From the IMG/VR virus record IMGVR_UViG_3300009103_000050, positions 1 to 47,142 of that record: a stretch of 47,142 nucleotides of DNA, one strand, 5' to 3'. The position numbers and the translations under genes are program-made. The first letter of the stretch is position 1, and each line of letters opens with the position of its first letter. Shown piece after piece: positions 8,172 through 16,988 of the stretch. The DNA comes from a virus. The notes beneath the pieces are model-generated. The model had not been told where the DNA came from, searched no databases, and saw nothing but the letters and a program-made list of their open reading frames with translations.

Positions 8172-8464
8172 CAGGGAACCTCTTTCACAAGGAGATCACC
8201 GGAAGAGTCATAAATCAATCCGCCGTCTGTATTAAACAAAAGCAAACCAATGCTACCGGCTCCTCCATAGTTCGTGTCTCCATAAGTTTTAGTTACAAAA
8301 TGCTGAGCTAAAACCGGATCGGCACCGCTTACGTTGACAGGTGACGACGCCGAATCTTCAACTGAAAGAACGGTGCCAGCGTCAACGATCTTGATGCCGT
8401 CGGGACCGCCCACCGAAAACTCGGTGAGCATTGTCCCCTCCAGATTTGAGTCGAACTTTGTCAT
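8171..8464 (-). CDS. Short tail-fibre adaptor-like protein
   Basis: 97 residues. It shares a pattern with the next upstream protein: F-S-V-G-G-P-D-G-I-K-I, an A-G-T-V-L-S-V strand and a closing V-T-K-T-Y-G-D, corresponding to G-G-P-T-G-M-A-I, A-G-G-L-L-Q-V and V-T-K-L-Y-A-D there. The V-T-K-x-Y-x-D motif is common in tail-fibre segments that join modules. It is probably a paralogue reduced to the adaptor module plus a short C-terminal strand. Start and stop abut the neighbouring genes closely. Confidence 0.65.
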   Translation of the reverse strand: MTKFDSNLEGTMLTEFSVGGPDGIKIVDAGTVLSVEDSASSPVNVSGADPVLAQHFVTKTYGDTNYGGAGSIGLLLFNTDGGLIYDSSGDLLVKEVP

Positions 8465-8467
8465 TCG

Positions 8468-9295
8468 TTATCCATTCGGGTTCGTGTATCTAACGACCAC
8501 GGTTGACGCACCGACGCCCGCGCCGGTCACCGTCGCACGTATCGCCGCACCACCGGCACCCCAGTCGGTATCCTGTTCCTTGTCGTAGGTGTGAGATGCT
8601 TGCGGTCTGTTGTCGTTGGCATCCTGAATCAGATCAACCGTTCCGCCTGCCTTGCCTAGTTCGATGGTTGCACCCCCACTGTACGGAGTGGTAACGTCGA
8701 GACTTGCGCTAAGGATTCGGTCATTAGCGGCAATCGACGTCGCACTGTCAACGGTTGCCGTGCCAACTGAAAATCTAATAACCCGAACCGTGCCCGTCAC
8801 ACTTCCGATGTCTCCAATCTTCACCCACTCGGGAGTGCCAGCGTCAGCATCCCAAATGTAGATCGAATCAGCGTCAAAGGTTATTGTTCCACCTGTCAAC
8901 GCATCGGTCACGGCAATGGTTCGACCTTCGACGGCAGCCAAAATAGACATGGTGCCCGCGCCGCTTCCATCGTCATAAAGCAGATCGCCAATGGCAGCAC
9001 CAGATCCCGCCGTCGTCACGACAACGAAACCACGAACACCCGTGTTTGTTGGAAGGGCGGCCGACGTGTCCGCTTGACGTGAAACGATCAATGGTTTCTC
9101 TAGCGTGTCAGCGTATAGCTTTGTTACCGCGTCGCTGTCCGCCGTCGGTGTGTCCACCTGTAGGCGAGCAAATGCCGTATCATCTGCATTTCGAACCTGA
9201 AGCAGACCACCCGCTTCTTTGATCGCCATTCCAGTTGGGCCACCGAACTGGAAGAACGACGACATGCTCCCGACTAGATTTTTAAACAGTCCCAT
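8468..9295 (-). CDS. Tail fibre / distal tail structural protein
   Basis: 275 residues. It has three visible parts: an adaptor module (about 1-75) with G-G-P-T-G and V-T-K-L-Y-A-D, a central beta-rich part (80-165) typical of phage tail fibres, and a C-terminal beta domain (165-275) with A-T-I-E-L-G and V-V-V-R-Y-T-N-P-N-G at the end. The C-terminal domain resembles the end of the next upstream protein (A-T-I-E-V-G there), suggesting shuffled modules. It is likely part of the adsorption apparatus with its neighbours. Confidence 0.65.
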   Translation of the reverse strand: MGLFKNLVGSMSSFFQFGGPTGMAIKEAGGLLQVRNADDTAFARLQVDTPTADSDAVTKLYADTLEKPLIVSRQADTSAALPTNTGVRGFVVVTTAGSGAAIGDLLYDDGSGAGTMSILAAVEGRTIAVTDALTGGTITFDADSIYIWDADAGTPEWVKIGDIGSVTGTVRVIRFSVGTATVDSATSIAANDRILSASLDVTTPYSGGATIELGKAGGTVDLIQDANDNRPQASHTYDKEQDTDWGAGGAAIRATVTGAGVGASTVVVRYTNPNG

Positions 9296-9305
9296 TTTTC
9301 TCTCC

Positions 9306-9839
9306 TCATATCCTTCTGATAGTTGCTAGCACATAGCCGCTACCTTGTGTACTCGCCCCCGGTGAAATTGTTGCCTGAAATGTTTCGGCTACGGTCGCAA
9401 TATAATTCTCATCTGTCCCATACGTCGCCGCCACCTGTGGATCGTTCTCGTTCGATGCCATAACAGAACCGACGTCGGCTGGTGTTCCCACTTCTATTGT
9501 AGCATTTGGATCGTCAAAAGTATCGTCTATGTGAACTTCACAGTCCACGACTATGTCACCAGCAGAAAGGTTGGCCAGGATCAAAGGGCTGAAAGCAGAA
9601 AAAAGAATCGGTGCATAAATAGCATCAAGATTCGACGTCGATACCGGGCCGACAACTGTTCCCACCTCAACAACAATCGCTGGCGGTGGATCTTTTGTGA
9701 CAACAACTTTTTCCGATTGAACTGTTGACACTGCCGTTGACGGATCCACCACCGTTACGTCGACAGTGGACGTGCCCCCTACCGTGACGTCAACGGTTGG
9801 GATTTGAACTGTTACGACTGGCGGATCACAACAATCCAT
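9306..9839 (-). CDS. Putative tail-tip structural protein
   Basis: 177 residues. It opens with M-D-C-C-D-P-P and a low-complexity beta-rich Thr/Val repeat (V-D-V-T-V and related strings in the first 50 residues), then a domain from about residue 90 that matches the C-terminal domain of the preceding-coordinate protein (I-V-V-D-C-E-V-H-I-D-D, A-T-I-E-V-G, T-Q-G-S-G-Y-V-L-A-T-I). The two clustered cysteines in a cytosolic phage protein are unusual. It lies among receptor-binding genes; no enzymatic motif is seen. Confidence 0.6.
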   Translation of the reverse strand: MDCCDPPVVTVQIPTVDVTVGGTSTVDVTVVDPSTAVSTVQSEKVVVTKDPPPAIVVEVGTVVGPVSTSNLDAIYAPILFSAFSPLILANLSAGDIVVDCEVHIDDTFDDPNATIEVGTPADVGSVMASNENDPQVAATYGTDENYIATVAETFQATISPGASTQGSGYVLATIRRI

Positions 9840-10187
9840 TTACCTTGTCACCTCCGGACTGAGAACAACGCTACCCTCCAACAGCCGATCAACCGTGGCG
9901 TCTACGTTGACTATTTCTAAATCGTAAACCCCGCCCGTCATAAGTGCCGCTGTGTCAACGGCAGAGATGGTCAGCGTGAGCTTTCCCGCTGGTCCGTCGA
10001 CGGTGATCCTGCCGTTCGACGTCGATAGCTCGATGAGAAACGAGGACGACTCAACGGTGTCTCGGATCTGCATTCTCGCGGTAACACCTGTTAGATCTAT
10101 TGGGGCACCGAGGCTATCCTTGACGAGTATCTCCCTTGTCCAGGTTGCCCCCTGCTCTATTTCAAAATTGTGTGTTCCCGCTGGCAT
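9840..10187 (-). CDS. Conserved phage tail-associated beta protein
   Basis: 115 residues of a type seen in many siphovirus tail regions: I-E-Q-G-A-T-W near the start, D-S-L-G-A-P-I-D-L-T-G-V-T-A-R-M-Q-I-R, a G-K-L-T-L-T-I-S-A-V-D-T-A-A-L block and a final Y-D-L-E-I-V with L-L-E-G-S-V-V-L-S-P-E-V-T-R. It resembles the N-terminal beta domain of baseplate upper proteins (BppU type). Its stop directly abuts the next gene. A structural role at the tail tip is inferred from family pattern and place. Confidence 0.8.
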   Translation of the reverse strand: MPAGTHNFEIEQGATWTREILVKDSLGAPIDLTGVTARMQIRDTVESSSFLIELSTSNGRITVDGPAGKLTLTISAVDTAALMTGGVYDLEIVNVDATVDRLLEGSVVLSPEVTR

Positions 10188-10196
10188 GTTTTTTTC

Positions 10197-13100
10197 CTAT
10201 TCGTTCAGTAAAAGTTTCAGTTCAAACCACGTCGAATTTTTCGCTTCGGCAAATCCGCACGCCGACACCGCATCGTCTGGCGCACCGGGGCTTATGTCTC
10301 GATGCCCTTGCCATTCGATGCAAACGGTATCCCCCACGTCGAACTGTTGAACGGTCGACAGTGACGCCGCACCGTAGTAATCGAAGAGAGGAGCCCCCGT
10401 GTTCCAATCAAAATTGCAAAAGTTTACATCGACCATCCTGACAACATTTGATTCCGCTACTATTTCTGAGGCAACCACCGGAAGATTGCTAATGTTATAG
10501 GTTCCATTTTTAGTGCACCTGATTTGTCCGTACCCGTCTTGAAATCCGGCGACGTTGTTGCATGCAACCAAAACTTGCGCGTTGATTTGATATAGCCCAG
10601 ACTTTCTAATATTGAACCAACTTCTTGGTGTTCCGCCGGTATCGGTTTCCCAGTTGTCCCCGAAGTCATAAACATAAGATGGAAAAATTCCATTGTCTGG
10701 ATTGTAGAAGACGGCGACATTCCAGTCACCAACCACACCGTTGTGCGCGTCATTCGTTCCGTTAACAGCCTTCGCCTTTCTGGCGCAATGATACATGCTC
10801 AAACTGTCGACGTAGATGCTGTCATTTGTCGCACCATTGCTTCGGATAAAAATAATCCTTGCCCACCTAGCGGTGGATCCACTTGGCGGGAGAACACCTT
10901 CAAACTTGCTGGTAAACCAAGTGCCATTTAACGACGTGTCCATTGTGAACGTCGTGCTAAATGTTGCGCCTGCCAAGGTAACCTTGTCAGCCTCAAGCCA
11001 TTGTATGCCAACAATGAGGTCATCATCTGAAACACCGGCCGGTCTTTTCCACGTCGCTGTGATGGTGTATGGTTCAAACTCGTCGCCGTCTATTGGAATG
11101 TAGCTATCTTGCGTTTGTTGTAGTCCGGTAAAGTTTACAGCGTCGGTTATCTCAATCGACGTCGTACCACTGGCCGATTCAGACATGTTTGGTATGATGT
11201 CAGCATTCCAAACACCAGCCCCATCAATCTCCCAGCCGTCGGGGGGGTTATTCAATCCCATTGTGAAGATCGAGAAATCAGAGTTTCTAAATTGTAAAAA
11301 TCTTCCGCCAAGACCCGAGGTCGTGAGTGCATTCGCTGCGTCATAGCCAACGATTTGAGTCGTAAAATCTCGACCAGTCAGCACGCCTGACGGACCCAGG
11401 ATCGGGGGTGGTCCCATGCCCGGCCTACTCTCAATCGCCCCCCATGACTTGAATCCAATCGATGGCTTTCCATGCATCGTCAGAGAAGAATTGGCAGTTT
11501 CGGAGATTGAATGTCTCGTGCTTCTAATCGCCCACTGCTGCTTTGCTGTATTGTAAATATCATTGGACGAAACAGAACCAACGTCGCCAACCTCTGCCTC
11601 GAAGAGGCACAGCGTCGACAGGCTGGAGTCGAGATCAGGGAAAGACAAATCAGACAAGGCAGACTCTGCCATTGTTTGGGCTTCTGATACCGTATCAATC
11701 TGACTCGTTGAATCCTCTTGCACTTCCATGAACCGACGTCGATACTCGTCGACCGAATCGGTTGCCCTCAACGTGATGAATGCCGGTGTTCTATTTCCCT
11801 CGTTGTCAACACCCCCCAGACCCTGATCCTCAAGGACAACGCCAGCGGGCAGGGGGTTTAAAACTTGAACCGTCTCGGAAGACGGGTAGGCGATTCGAAC
11901 AACATTTCTAAGCCGCTCCGTTGTTTCTGCGCCTTGGGTCATTGATGTTAAGTTGCCCGACGTGATTGGGACGTTGGCAACTGGAAGATCAAGCAAACCA
12001 GTTGCCGCCGCCGTCGTCGAGAAACTGTTATATCTGTCAGGCTCGTAAAGGGAGATCCGCCAGTCATTGATCAATGGGTTTGGGTCAAACTTAAACTTGA
12101 CCTTCCATCCGATCTGTTTCGCTACAGCCTCAATCTGCGCCATAACAGGCTCGCGTTGCCTCTTGAATTCGTTCACTCCCCACGTCGGGGCACCGAAGGT
12201 CGTTAGCTCAAGCTCGGGGTAAGACCCGTAAACAAGAGGGTTCGGATTTGTCGCATCGTCGTTGTCATTCAATATTGACTGAATGACTGCCTCTATCAAA
12301 ACGACAACGGTTGCCGAACCATAAGTGTACTCAGTTTCAGTCATGGTGTTGATCAATATCGATCCATAATCCCTCGCCGACAGAGACAACTTGTCAATCG
12401 ATCCTTGATCTATTTTATCAGTCACACCCTGAAACATCGACGACCACTGGTAATCATTCGCCACGGTCCCCAGCGGAACACGGGCGAGGCGAATCTCAAC
12501 AATGGAAGAAACACCAGTAGTCAAAAGCGGAGAGTAATCAACCGACGTCGAGGCTGGATCTTGATCGTTCAAGAGAGAATCGGTCACCAGTGGCGACATG
12601 TTCAAGCTTCCACTGAGCTTGTGAAAATCTATCTGCGCGGAAATGGTGTTCGACTCGTCAGAGTCATTTATGCTTAAGCTCTTTACCCAGTCGACGCCAA
12701 GGTGGTTTGTAAAATCCAGGTGCCTGCCAGGACCAAAGACCGGGAAGTTATCTTTCCTGTCAAGGCTTAAAACCTGCGCGTCGACGGCAGTGAACGAATC
12801 ATAAAGAATGCCGCGCTGGTAATCGAGATTCACTTGACCGTCGCCAAGCGCATTGTCCCACATGTAAAGACCAGCTATGGACACCTGAGCAGACTGCTCC
12901 CACACACCGAAGACAGTGTCCGGCCTCGTCCCTATCGTCCACATCGAACTGCTTCCACCCGTCGGGGTGGTGACGCCACTCAAGAATAGAATCTTTTCAC
13001 CGTTGACAAAGATTTCCAAATCCATCGAGCCACCAGCCACAACATTGGAGCGACGGACGACGACATAGTACCATTCGTTTTCTTTTATCCTGTAATTATT

Positions 13101-13679
13101 TATGAACTGGTAAAGCTGCGTTGCACCCGTCCCCCACTCGTGCAACCAATGAAGATTTCCATATCCCGCGCCGCTGACTGCCTTATATGAAAGTTGCCCG
13201 AGAACATTCTCTGCCGCTACACCGTCGCCAGAAAGACCACCGAAAGCCCAGATCACCCCATAGTCAGCGCCGACATGCTCGCCGTCAATTCTAAACCAGC
13301 ACCCAACGGTGTTGTCGTCAGACGTAAAGGAAGTTACAACGTCAGACGTCGAGTATGGCGAGCCAGGTGCGGGCACGTTTATCGAGTAAAAAGGAGTCCC
13401 GTCTAGAGCTGCATTTGAATTCAGCTTCCAGGCATAACCAACCGGCGACGGCACCTGCTGTGGCCAGGTGGTGTTGGTGGCGTCAAGATCAAAATGCTCG
13501 TTGACATTTGTTGGGCCAGCCGCCCATGGCCATGGCGACCACGAATCAACGATCCTTGTGCCGTTCGTGATGCTGTCCATAAACCAACCACGCATAGGAG
13601 TAACCGTACCCGAGACATACCCAGGCTGCCCCAGCGACGCTGAGGGGTGCTTTCCTTTTGTGGTTGGCGTTATCCTCAT
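10197..13679 (-). CDS. Large multidomain tail-tip protein (LamG-like, hub, C1q/TNF-like C-terminus)
   Basis: 1160 residues. About residues 110-290 form a LamG/concanavalin-like sandwich (V-G-C-W-F-R-I-D-G, W-Y-Y-V-V-V-R-R, L-E-I-F-V-N-G-E, V-S-I-A-G-L-Y-M-W-D-N-A-L). Residues about 300-780 look like a tail-hub region, with I-S-L-Y-E-P-D-R-Y and E-Y-R-R-R-F-M. Residues about 830-960 resemble a carbohydrate-binding sandwich, and the end (about 1010-1160) a C1q/TNF-like jelly roll (S-G-L-Y-Q-I-N-A-Q-V, F-D-V-G-D-T-V-C-I). It probably combines structural hub and glycan-binding functions at the tail tip. Domain limits are estimates. Confidence 0.75.
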   Translation of the reverse strand: MRITPTTKGKHPSASLGQPGYVSGTVTPMRGWFMDSITNGTRIVDSWSPWPWAAGPTNVNEHFDLDATNTTWPQQVPSPVGYAWKLNSNAALDGTPFYSINVPAPGSPYSTSDVVTSFTSDDNTVGCWFRIDGEHVGADYGVIWAFGGLSGDGVAAENVLGQLSYKAVSGAGYGNLHWLHEWGTGATQLYQFINNYRIKENEWYYVVVRRSNVVAGGSMDLEIFVNGEKILFLSGVTTPTGGSSSMWTIGTRPDTVFGVWEQSAQVSIAGLYMWDNALGDGQVNLDYQRGILYDSFTAVDAQVLSLDRKDNFPVFGPGRHLDFTNHLGVDWVKSLSINDSDESNTISAQIDFHKLSGSLNMSPLVTDSLLNDQDPASTSVDYSPLLTTGVSSIVEIRLARVPLGTVANDYQWSSMFQGVTDKIDQGSIDKLSLSARDYGSILINTMTETEYTYGSATVVVLIEAVIQSILNDNDDATNPNPLVYGSYPELELTTFGAPTWGVNEFKRQREPVMAQIEAVAKQIGWKVKFKFDPNPLINDWRISLYEPDRYNSFSTTAAATGLLDLPVANVPITSGNLTSMTQGAETTERLRNVVRIAYPSSETVQVLNPLPAGVVLEDQGLGGVDNEGNRTPAFITLRATDSVDEYRRRFMEVQEDSTSQIDTVSEAQTMAESALSDLSFPDLDSSLSTLCLFEAEVGDVGSVSSNDIYNTAKQQWAIRSTRHSISETANSSLTMHGKPSIGFKSWGAIESRPGMGPPPILGPSGVLTGRDFTTQIVGYDAANALTTSGLGGRFLQFRNSDFSIFTMGLNNPPDGWEIDGAGVWNADIIPNMSESASGTTSIEITDAVNFTGLQQTQDSYIPIDGDEFEPYTITATWKRPAGVSDDDLIVGIQWLEADKVTLAGATFSTTFTMDTSLNGTWFTSKFEGVLPPSGSTARWARIIFIRSNGATNDSIYVDSLSMYHCARKAKAVNGTNDAHNGVVGDWNVAVFYNPDNGIFPSYVYDFGDNWETDTGGTPRSWFNIRKSGLYQINAQVLVACNNVAGFQDGYGQIRCTKNGTYNISNLPVVASEIVAESNVVRMVDVNFCNFDWNTGAPLFDYYGAASLSTVQQFDVGDTVCIEWQGHRDISPGAPDDAVSACGFAEAKNSTWFELKLLLNE

Positions 13680-13939
13680 TCCGAATCACCCTCGCTGTTT
13701 TCTTCCGCGTCTTTTTCTTCGGTGTCCATCTCTTCGCTTTCAATCGGCTCGTCTTCAATCAATTTCTCCTCGCCACAAACGAGAAGACAGCACCCGGTCA
13801 AAAGGTCTGAAATGCTGGACGCATCGACGTAACCCATTGACTCCTTGCCCATGAAAACATGGGCAACATACTTGTCACTTCCATGCTCCGCCGCATCTAT
13901 GGTGAACAGACAATTTTTCCCTTTTACTTTTCTTGGCAT
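13676..13939 (-). CDS. Small acidic protein
   Basis: 87 residues. The first 60 form a compact beta-type domain with F-T-I-D, V-A-H-V-F-M-G-K and L-L-T-G-C-C-L-L-V-C-G; the last 28 are almost entirely Glu, Asp and Ser. It overlaps the large tail-tip gene by 4 bp, pointing to coupling. The acidic tail may act as a mimic or solubility segment. Not recognised; role unknown within the tail module. Confidence 0.6.
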   Translation of the reverse strand: MPRKVKGKNCLFTIDAAEHGSDKYVAHVFMGKESMGYVDASSISDLLTGCCLLVCGEEKLIEDEPIESEEMDTEEKDAEENSEGDSE

Positions 13940-13948
13940 CTTCTACCC

Positions 13949-14245
13949 CTACACTTCCGGCTCGCCAGATCCCTGGCCGTTCGACGTCGAACGATCAAGG
14001 GGCTTGCCCTTTGTTGTTTCTTTTTTCGCAATCGAAACGGTGGCCATGTCAGACACGCATGAAAGCTCGATGATGTCATCCTTCCTTCCGTGCATGTTTC
14101 CACCTATGCTCTTCAGCGTCACAGCGCCAAGAGAAATAGACACCGTCCCCCCGACAAGCTCTGAGTCAAAGGTTAAACCCTTGAGAGACTCAACGTCTAT
14201 GCATATGCGGTAGATCGGCGCTCCGGTTGTGTTCTTCTTTAACAT
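13949..14245 (-). CDS. Small hypothetical protein, tail module
   Basis: 98 residues, not recognised. The start at 14245 is set by a GAGGAGG Shine-Dalgarno on the minus strand; an upstream in-frame GTG would overlap that site. The sequence is beta-rich (P-I-Y-R-I-C-I-D-V, G-G-T-V-S-I-S-L-G-A-V-T-L-K) with a polar tail. It is coupled to the 44-residue gene just upstream, whose stop codon lies immediately before this start. Confidence 0.6.
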   Translation of the reverse strand: MLKKNTTGAPIYRICIDVESLKGLTFDSELVGGTVSISLGAVTLKSIGGNMHGRKDDIIELSCVSDMATVSIAKKETTKGKPLDRSTSNGQGSGEPEV

Positions 14246-14247
14246 AA

Positions 14248-14382
14248 TCAATCCTCCTCGACCCACGCGGTTATCAGGGAACCGGGCGGAAGGTTCAGCA
14301 TCATAAAGGTGACAAAATCATCCCTTGGCACGTCGTCAAAATGAACCCCAATAGTTTTCAAAAATTTTCCAAACAAAAACAT
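14248..14382 (-). CDS. 44-residue small protein
   Basis: A short open frame beginning M-F-L-F-G-K-F-L-K and ending A-W-V-E-E-D. The start ATG overlaps the stop of the 862-residue gene by one base (TGATG), a GGGGAGAG Shine-Dalgarno lies upstream, and its end feeds into the Shine-Dalgarno of the next gene. This tight packing and the absence of any other explanation for the 137-bp interval support it as real. It is partly hydrophobic but shows no clear membrane segment. Function unknown. Confidence 0.65.
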   Translation of the reverse strand: MFLFGKFLKTIGVHFDDVPRDDFVTFMMLNLPPGSLITAWVEED

Positions 14383-16970
14383 CAACTCTCCCCTTTTCCT
14401 CTAAGCTTAAATTGGTTCACTTGGTTGTGATAAACATCCGCAATTTCCTGACTCGTCAGCCTTCTAGTGTAAAGCTCTGTTGAGTAAATCCATGAACGCG
14501 CTGGCGACGTTGACCCGCCATGTCCGATTTGTGTGACGCTGTGTGAATCATCGAAGAACGCTTGCGCCATTCCAAACGTTCCGAGATCCTCCATGTTGTC
14601 GTTGACGATTGACAGAAGGCGATCCCCCGCACAGTCCCAAATACCCCCGACCATTACCCACCAGGATCCATTTGCGCTAACCGGGACAATGTCAACGGTT
14701 CCGGTGCGAGTATGAAACGAGTCAGCGTTGTCGCTTCGTCCGCTCACCCGCAAAAATAGATTCGCGCCCGACAGTGAAAGATCTAGCCTGAGCTTGCTTG
14801 AAGTTGCTACGTTTACGCTGCTTCTCATCAGCGTGTTGATACCGACGATGTCAATCGGGTTTGGCCTTATCCACATGAGAATCGTTATTGCGTCTTTACC
14901 CTCGTGAAGCTTGCCCATTCTTGTTCCGTAATTGTCTTCATTCGGAGAGGGATCACCGTCTAGCTGCCAGCCGCCTGGAGCGTTTCCGTTTGTCCCGAAG
15001 TATTCAGCGACGTCGAAACCATATGGGCCAACACCTTCAGGGTTTTTCACCCTCGACAAAAGCTGAAACTCAGACGGACCCTCGAACCACGCTCGGCCAG
15101 AAGTGCCGTTCGTCGTCGGCTCGTAGTGTTTTCCATTTGTGATGACGCGAAAAACTGGCCTTGTGCCGAACTCGCTACCTGGACAATTCAAAGAAGTAAA
15201 CGGGTTTGACCCAGCCTTCACTGGGTCGTTCGGCATCATCTCGTCCGACGGTCTAAATGGGACAGTTAGTTTGCTCGGTTCAAGTTGTGCATCCAAGACC
15301 TTCATGGTTCCCGACGTCGCTGGTGTTGGATATTGATTCTGTATGTACGCCGGGACAAAGTCTGACGATGACGATTGACCAGAGCATCTTTGTTCTCGGT
15401 CGTTCACTATCGTTCCACTTAGGTTCACGTGTGGGGTTTCTGCATATGGTCTTGGCTGCTCGGCGAGAAACCCGCTTCTCCCTCGCTCGTAAAGTTGCAT
15501 TGCCTCGTCGGCAGAAAAGTGCCAGCCATAAACATTCGTTTCCGCTAGCATGACGTTGTTCGCTGGAAAGTTCGGCGTCAGGAATGGCTGAAGACCCCCG
15601 ACGCTCCACTCAACCCCCGTGGGATCTGCATCCCATAGAGCATCCCCACCCGCGCCAATGGTTGAAGTATCAACGCTGGATCCGTTTTTGTACAGGGTAA
15701 CAATCGTTGCGCCCGTCGACGGAGTCGGACCCTTCACCCTTTCCAGGGTGAAAAGGTAATGGGTCCATTCCCCTGGCGTTGTCCCGTAGGTGTCACCAAG
15801 AGCAACCGACTCTTGTGCACCCGATTTCTCTCCAAACAAGCCAAAAGAAATTCTTGTGCCGGACACCGGCACCTCTGCCGCCGAAACAACGAATCCCTTC
15901 GTGAACCCAGACGAATCGTCAACCCTTGTGAATATATTTGTAACCAAGATGCCACCTGGACCAGTCGGGCCGGTGCATTTTATCCATATAGATATTGATC
16001 TCGGTCGGGCATAGAAAGGGGTGTCGTCGGCATAACCGTTTACCGCGTACCAGTTAGCCGCGTCGGCGTAGATAACATCGGTTGAGTTCGTTGTACCGAA
16101 ATCAAGAACACAACTTCCCGGCGCGTCCCCCTCTGTATCAACAAAGCTCCATCCTCCACTTGCCGCGTCGGTGTACTGGGCAATATTATCCAAAGCAAGC
16201 TCTTTGAAGCTGTTCTCAAACCCAAGTGACAATCTCATGTCCCACTGGGATGTATGCTTGAAAACTTCGTCGGCCTCGTCCGTCAACATACACCACGGCA
16301 GAATGACGAGATCGGCCAACTGCAAAAGATAGTTCGACGTCAGAGATACAATATCCCCATTCGTCGACGAGACAACTGCCCCCGTGAATGGAAACGTCGC
16401 AAAAGCTATTGCCGTGCCGACGTCACCGTAGCACATCTCGTCGCCATTGCTGTTTTGCATTGCCCAGAAGTAACGAGGGCACCCAGACGGCGCACCGTTC
16501 AAGCCAATTGTCACAAAAGAAAAGATCGTCCACTCAAAATCTATCCCAGCCTCAACCGTCGTTAGCGCTGTCGATCCCGAGCTTAGCTGCAAAGCGTTTC
16601 CGCCAAACTTTGTTTTCTTAAGCCCAGAAGTTGGATCGGTTGGTTGCCCCCATAAATCCCGAACAAAAGCAGACCCACCGGATATGTCAAATATCCTTTG
16701 CCCGTCCGTTGACCAAACACCGTAGCTGTCAGAAAAGGTAAACTTTGAACCCTTGCCTTCAATCATGCCCTGAAGTGTTTTTGCTTTACTTGTCGACGTT
16801 GGAGAGGTCCCAAGTGAATAAGATTTTTGTGTCGCCCTTTGGTTCCTGCGAGGTCTGTTTTGAAAGTTCGAATCATCAAGCCCAAAAAGATTAAACGATG
16901 ACGATGCGCTGCCAGGGGCAACTGGCAACGTGACACCGTTTATCTTTGCAAACTTTCTATTCGACAACAC
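14382..16970 (-). CDS. Large tail protein with repeated LamG-like domains
   Basis: 862 residues. The N-terminal 100 residues (N-G-V-T-L-P-V-A-P, then I-E-G-K-G) match the N-terminus of the next upstream gene. Two concanavalin/LamG-like sandwiches follow, one around 290-500 (S-I-S-I-W-I-K, W-T-H-Y-L-F-T-L-E-R, V-T-L-Y-K-N-G) and one around 680-850 (I-T-I-L-M-W-I-R, S-R-S-W-I-Y-S-T-E-L-Y). Such domains bind glycans or proteins, so a role in host-surface recognition is likely. The placement between the tape measure and tail-tip genes fits a distal tail protein or tail-surface decoration. Confidence 0.7.
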   Translation of the reverse strand: MLSNRKFAKINGVTLPVAPGSASSSFNLFGLDDSNFQNRPRRNQRATQKSYSLGTSPTSTSKAKTLQGMIEGKGSKFTFSDSYGVWSTDGQRIFDISGGSAFVRDLWGQPTDPTSGLKKTKFGGNALQLSSGSTALTTVEAGIDFEWTIFSFVTIGLNGAPSGCPRYFWAMQNSNGDEMCYGDVGTAIAFATFPFTGAVVSSTNGDIVSLTSNYLLQLADLVILPWCMLTDEADEVFKHTSQWDMRLSLGFENSFKELALDNIAQYTDAASGGWSFVDTEGDAPGSCVLDFGTTNSTDVIYADAANWYAVNGYADDTPFYARPRSISIWIKCTGPTGPGGILVTNIFTRVDDSSGFTKGFVVSAAEVPVSGTRISFGLFGEKSGAQESVALGDTYGTTPGEWTHYLFTLERVKGPTPSTGATIVTLYKNGSSVDTSTIGAGGDALWDADPTGVEWSVGGLQPFLTPNFPANNVMLAETNVYGWHFSADEAMQLYERGRSGFLAEQPRPYAETPHVNLSGTIVNDREQRCSGQSSSSDFVPAYIQNQYPTPATSGTMKVLDAQLEPSKLTVPFRPSDEMMPNDPVKAGSNPFTSLNCPGSEFGTRPVFRVITNGKHYEPTTNGTSGRAWFEGPSEFQLLSRVKNPEGVGPYGFDVAEYFGTNGNAPGGWQLDGDPSPNEDNYGTRMGKLHEGKDAITILMWIRPNPIDIVGINTLMRSSVNVATSSKLRLDLSLSGANLFLRVSGRSDNADSFHTRTGTVDIVPVSANGSWWVMVGGIWDCAGDRLLSIVNDNMEDLGTFGMAQAFFDDSHSVTQIGHGGSTSPARSWIYSTELYTRRLTSQEIADVYHNQVNQFKLRGKGES

Positions 16971-16988
16971 AACACCTCTTTCACATCC

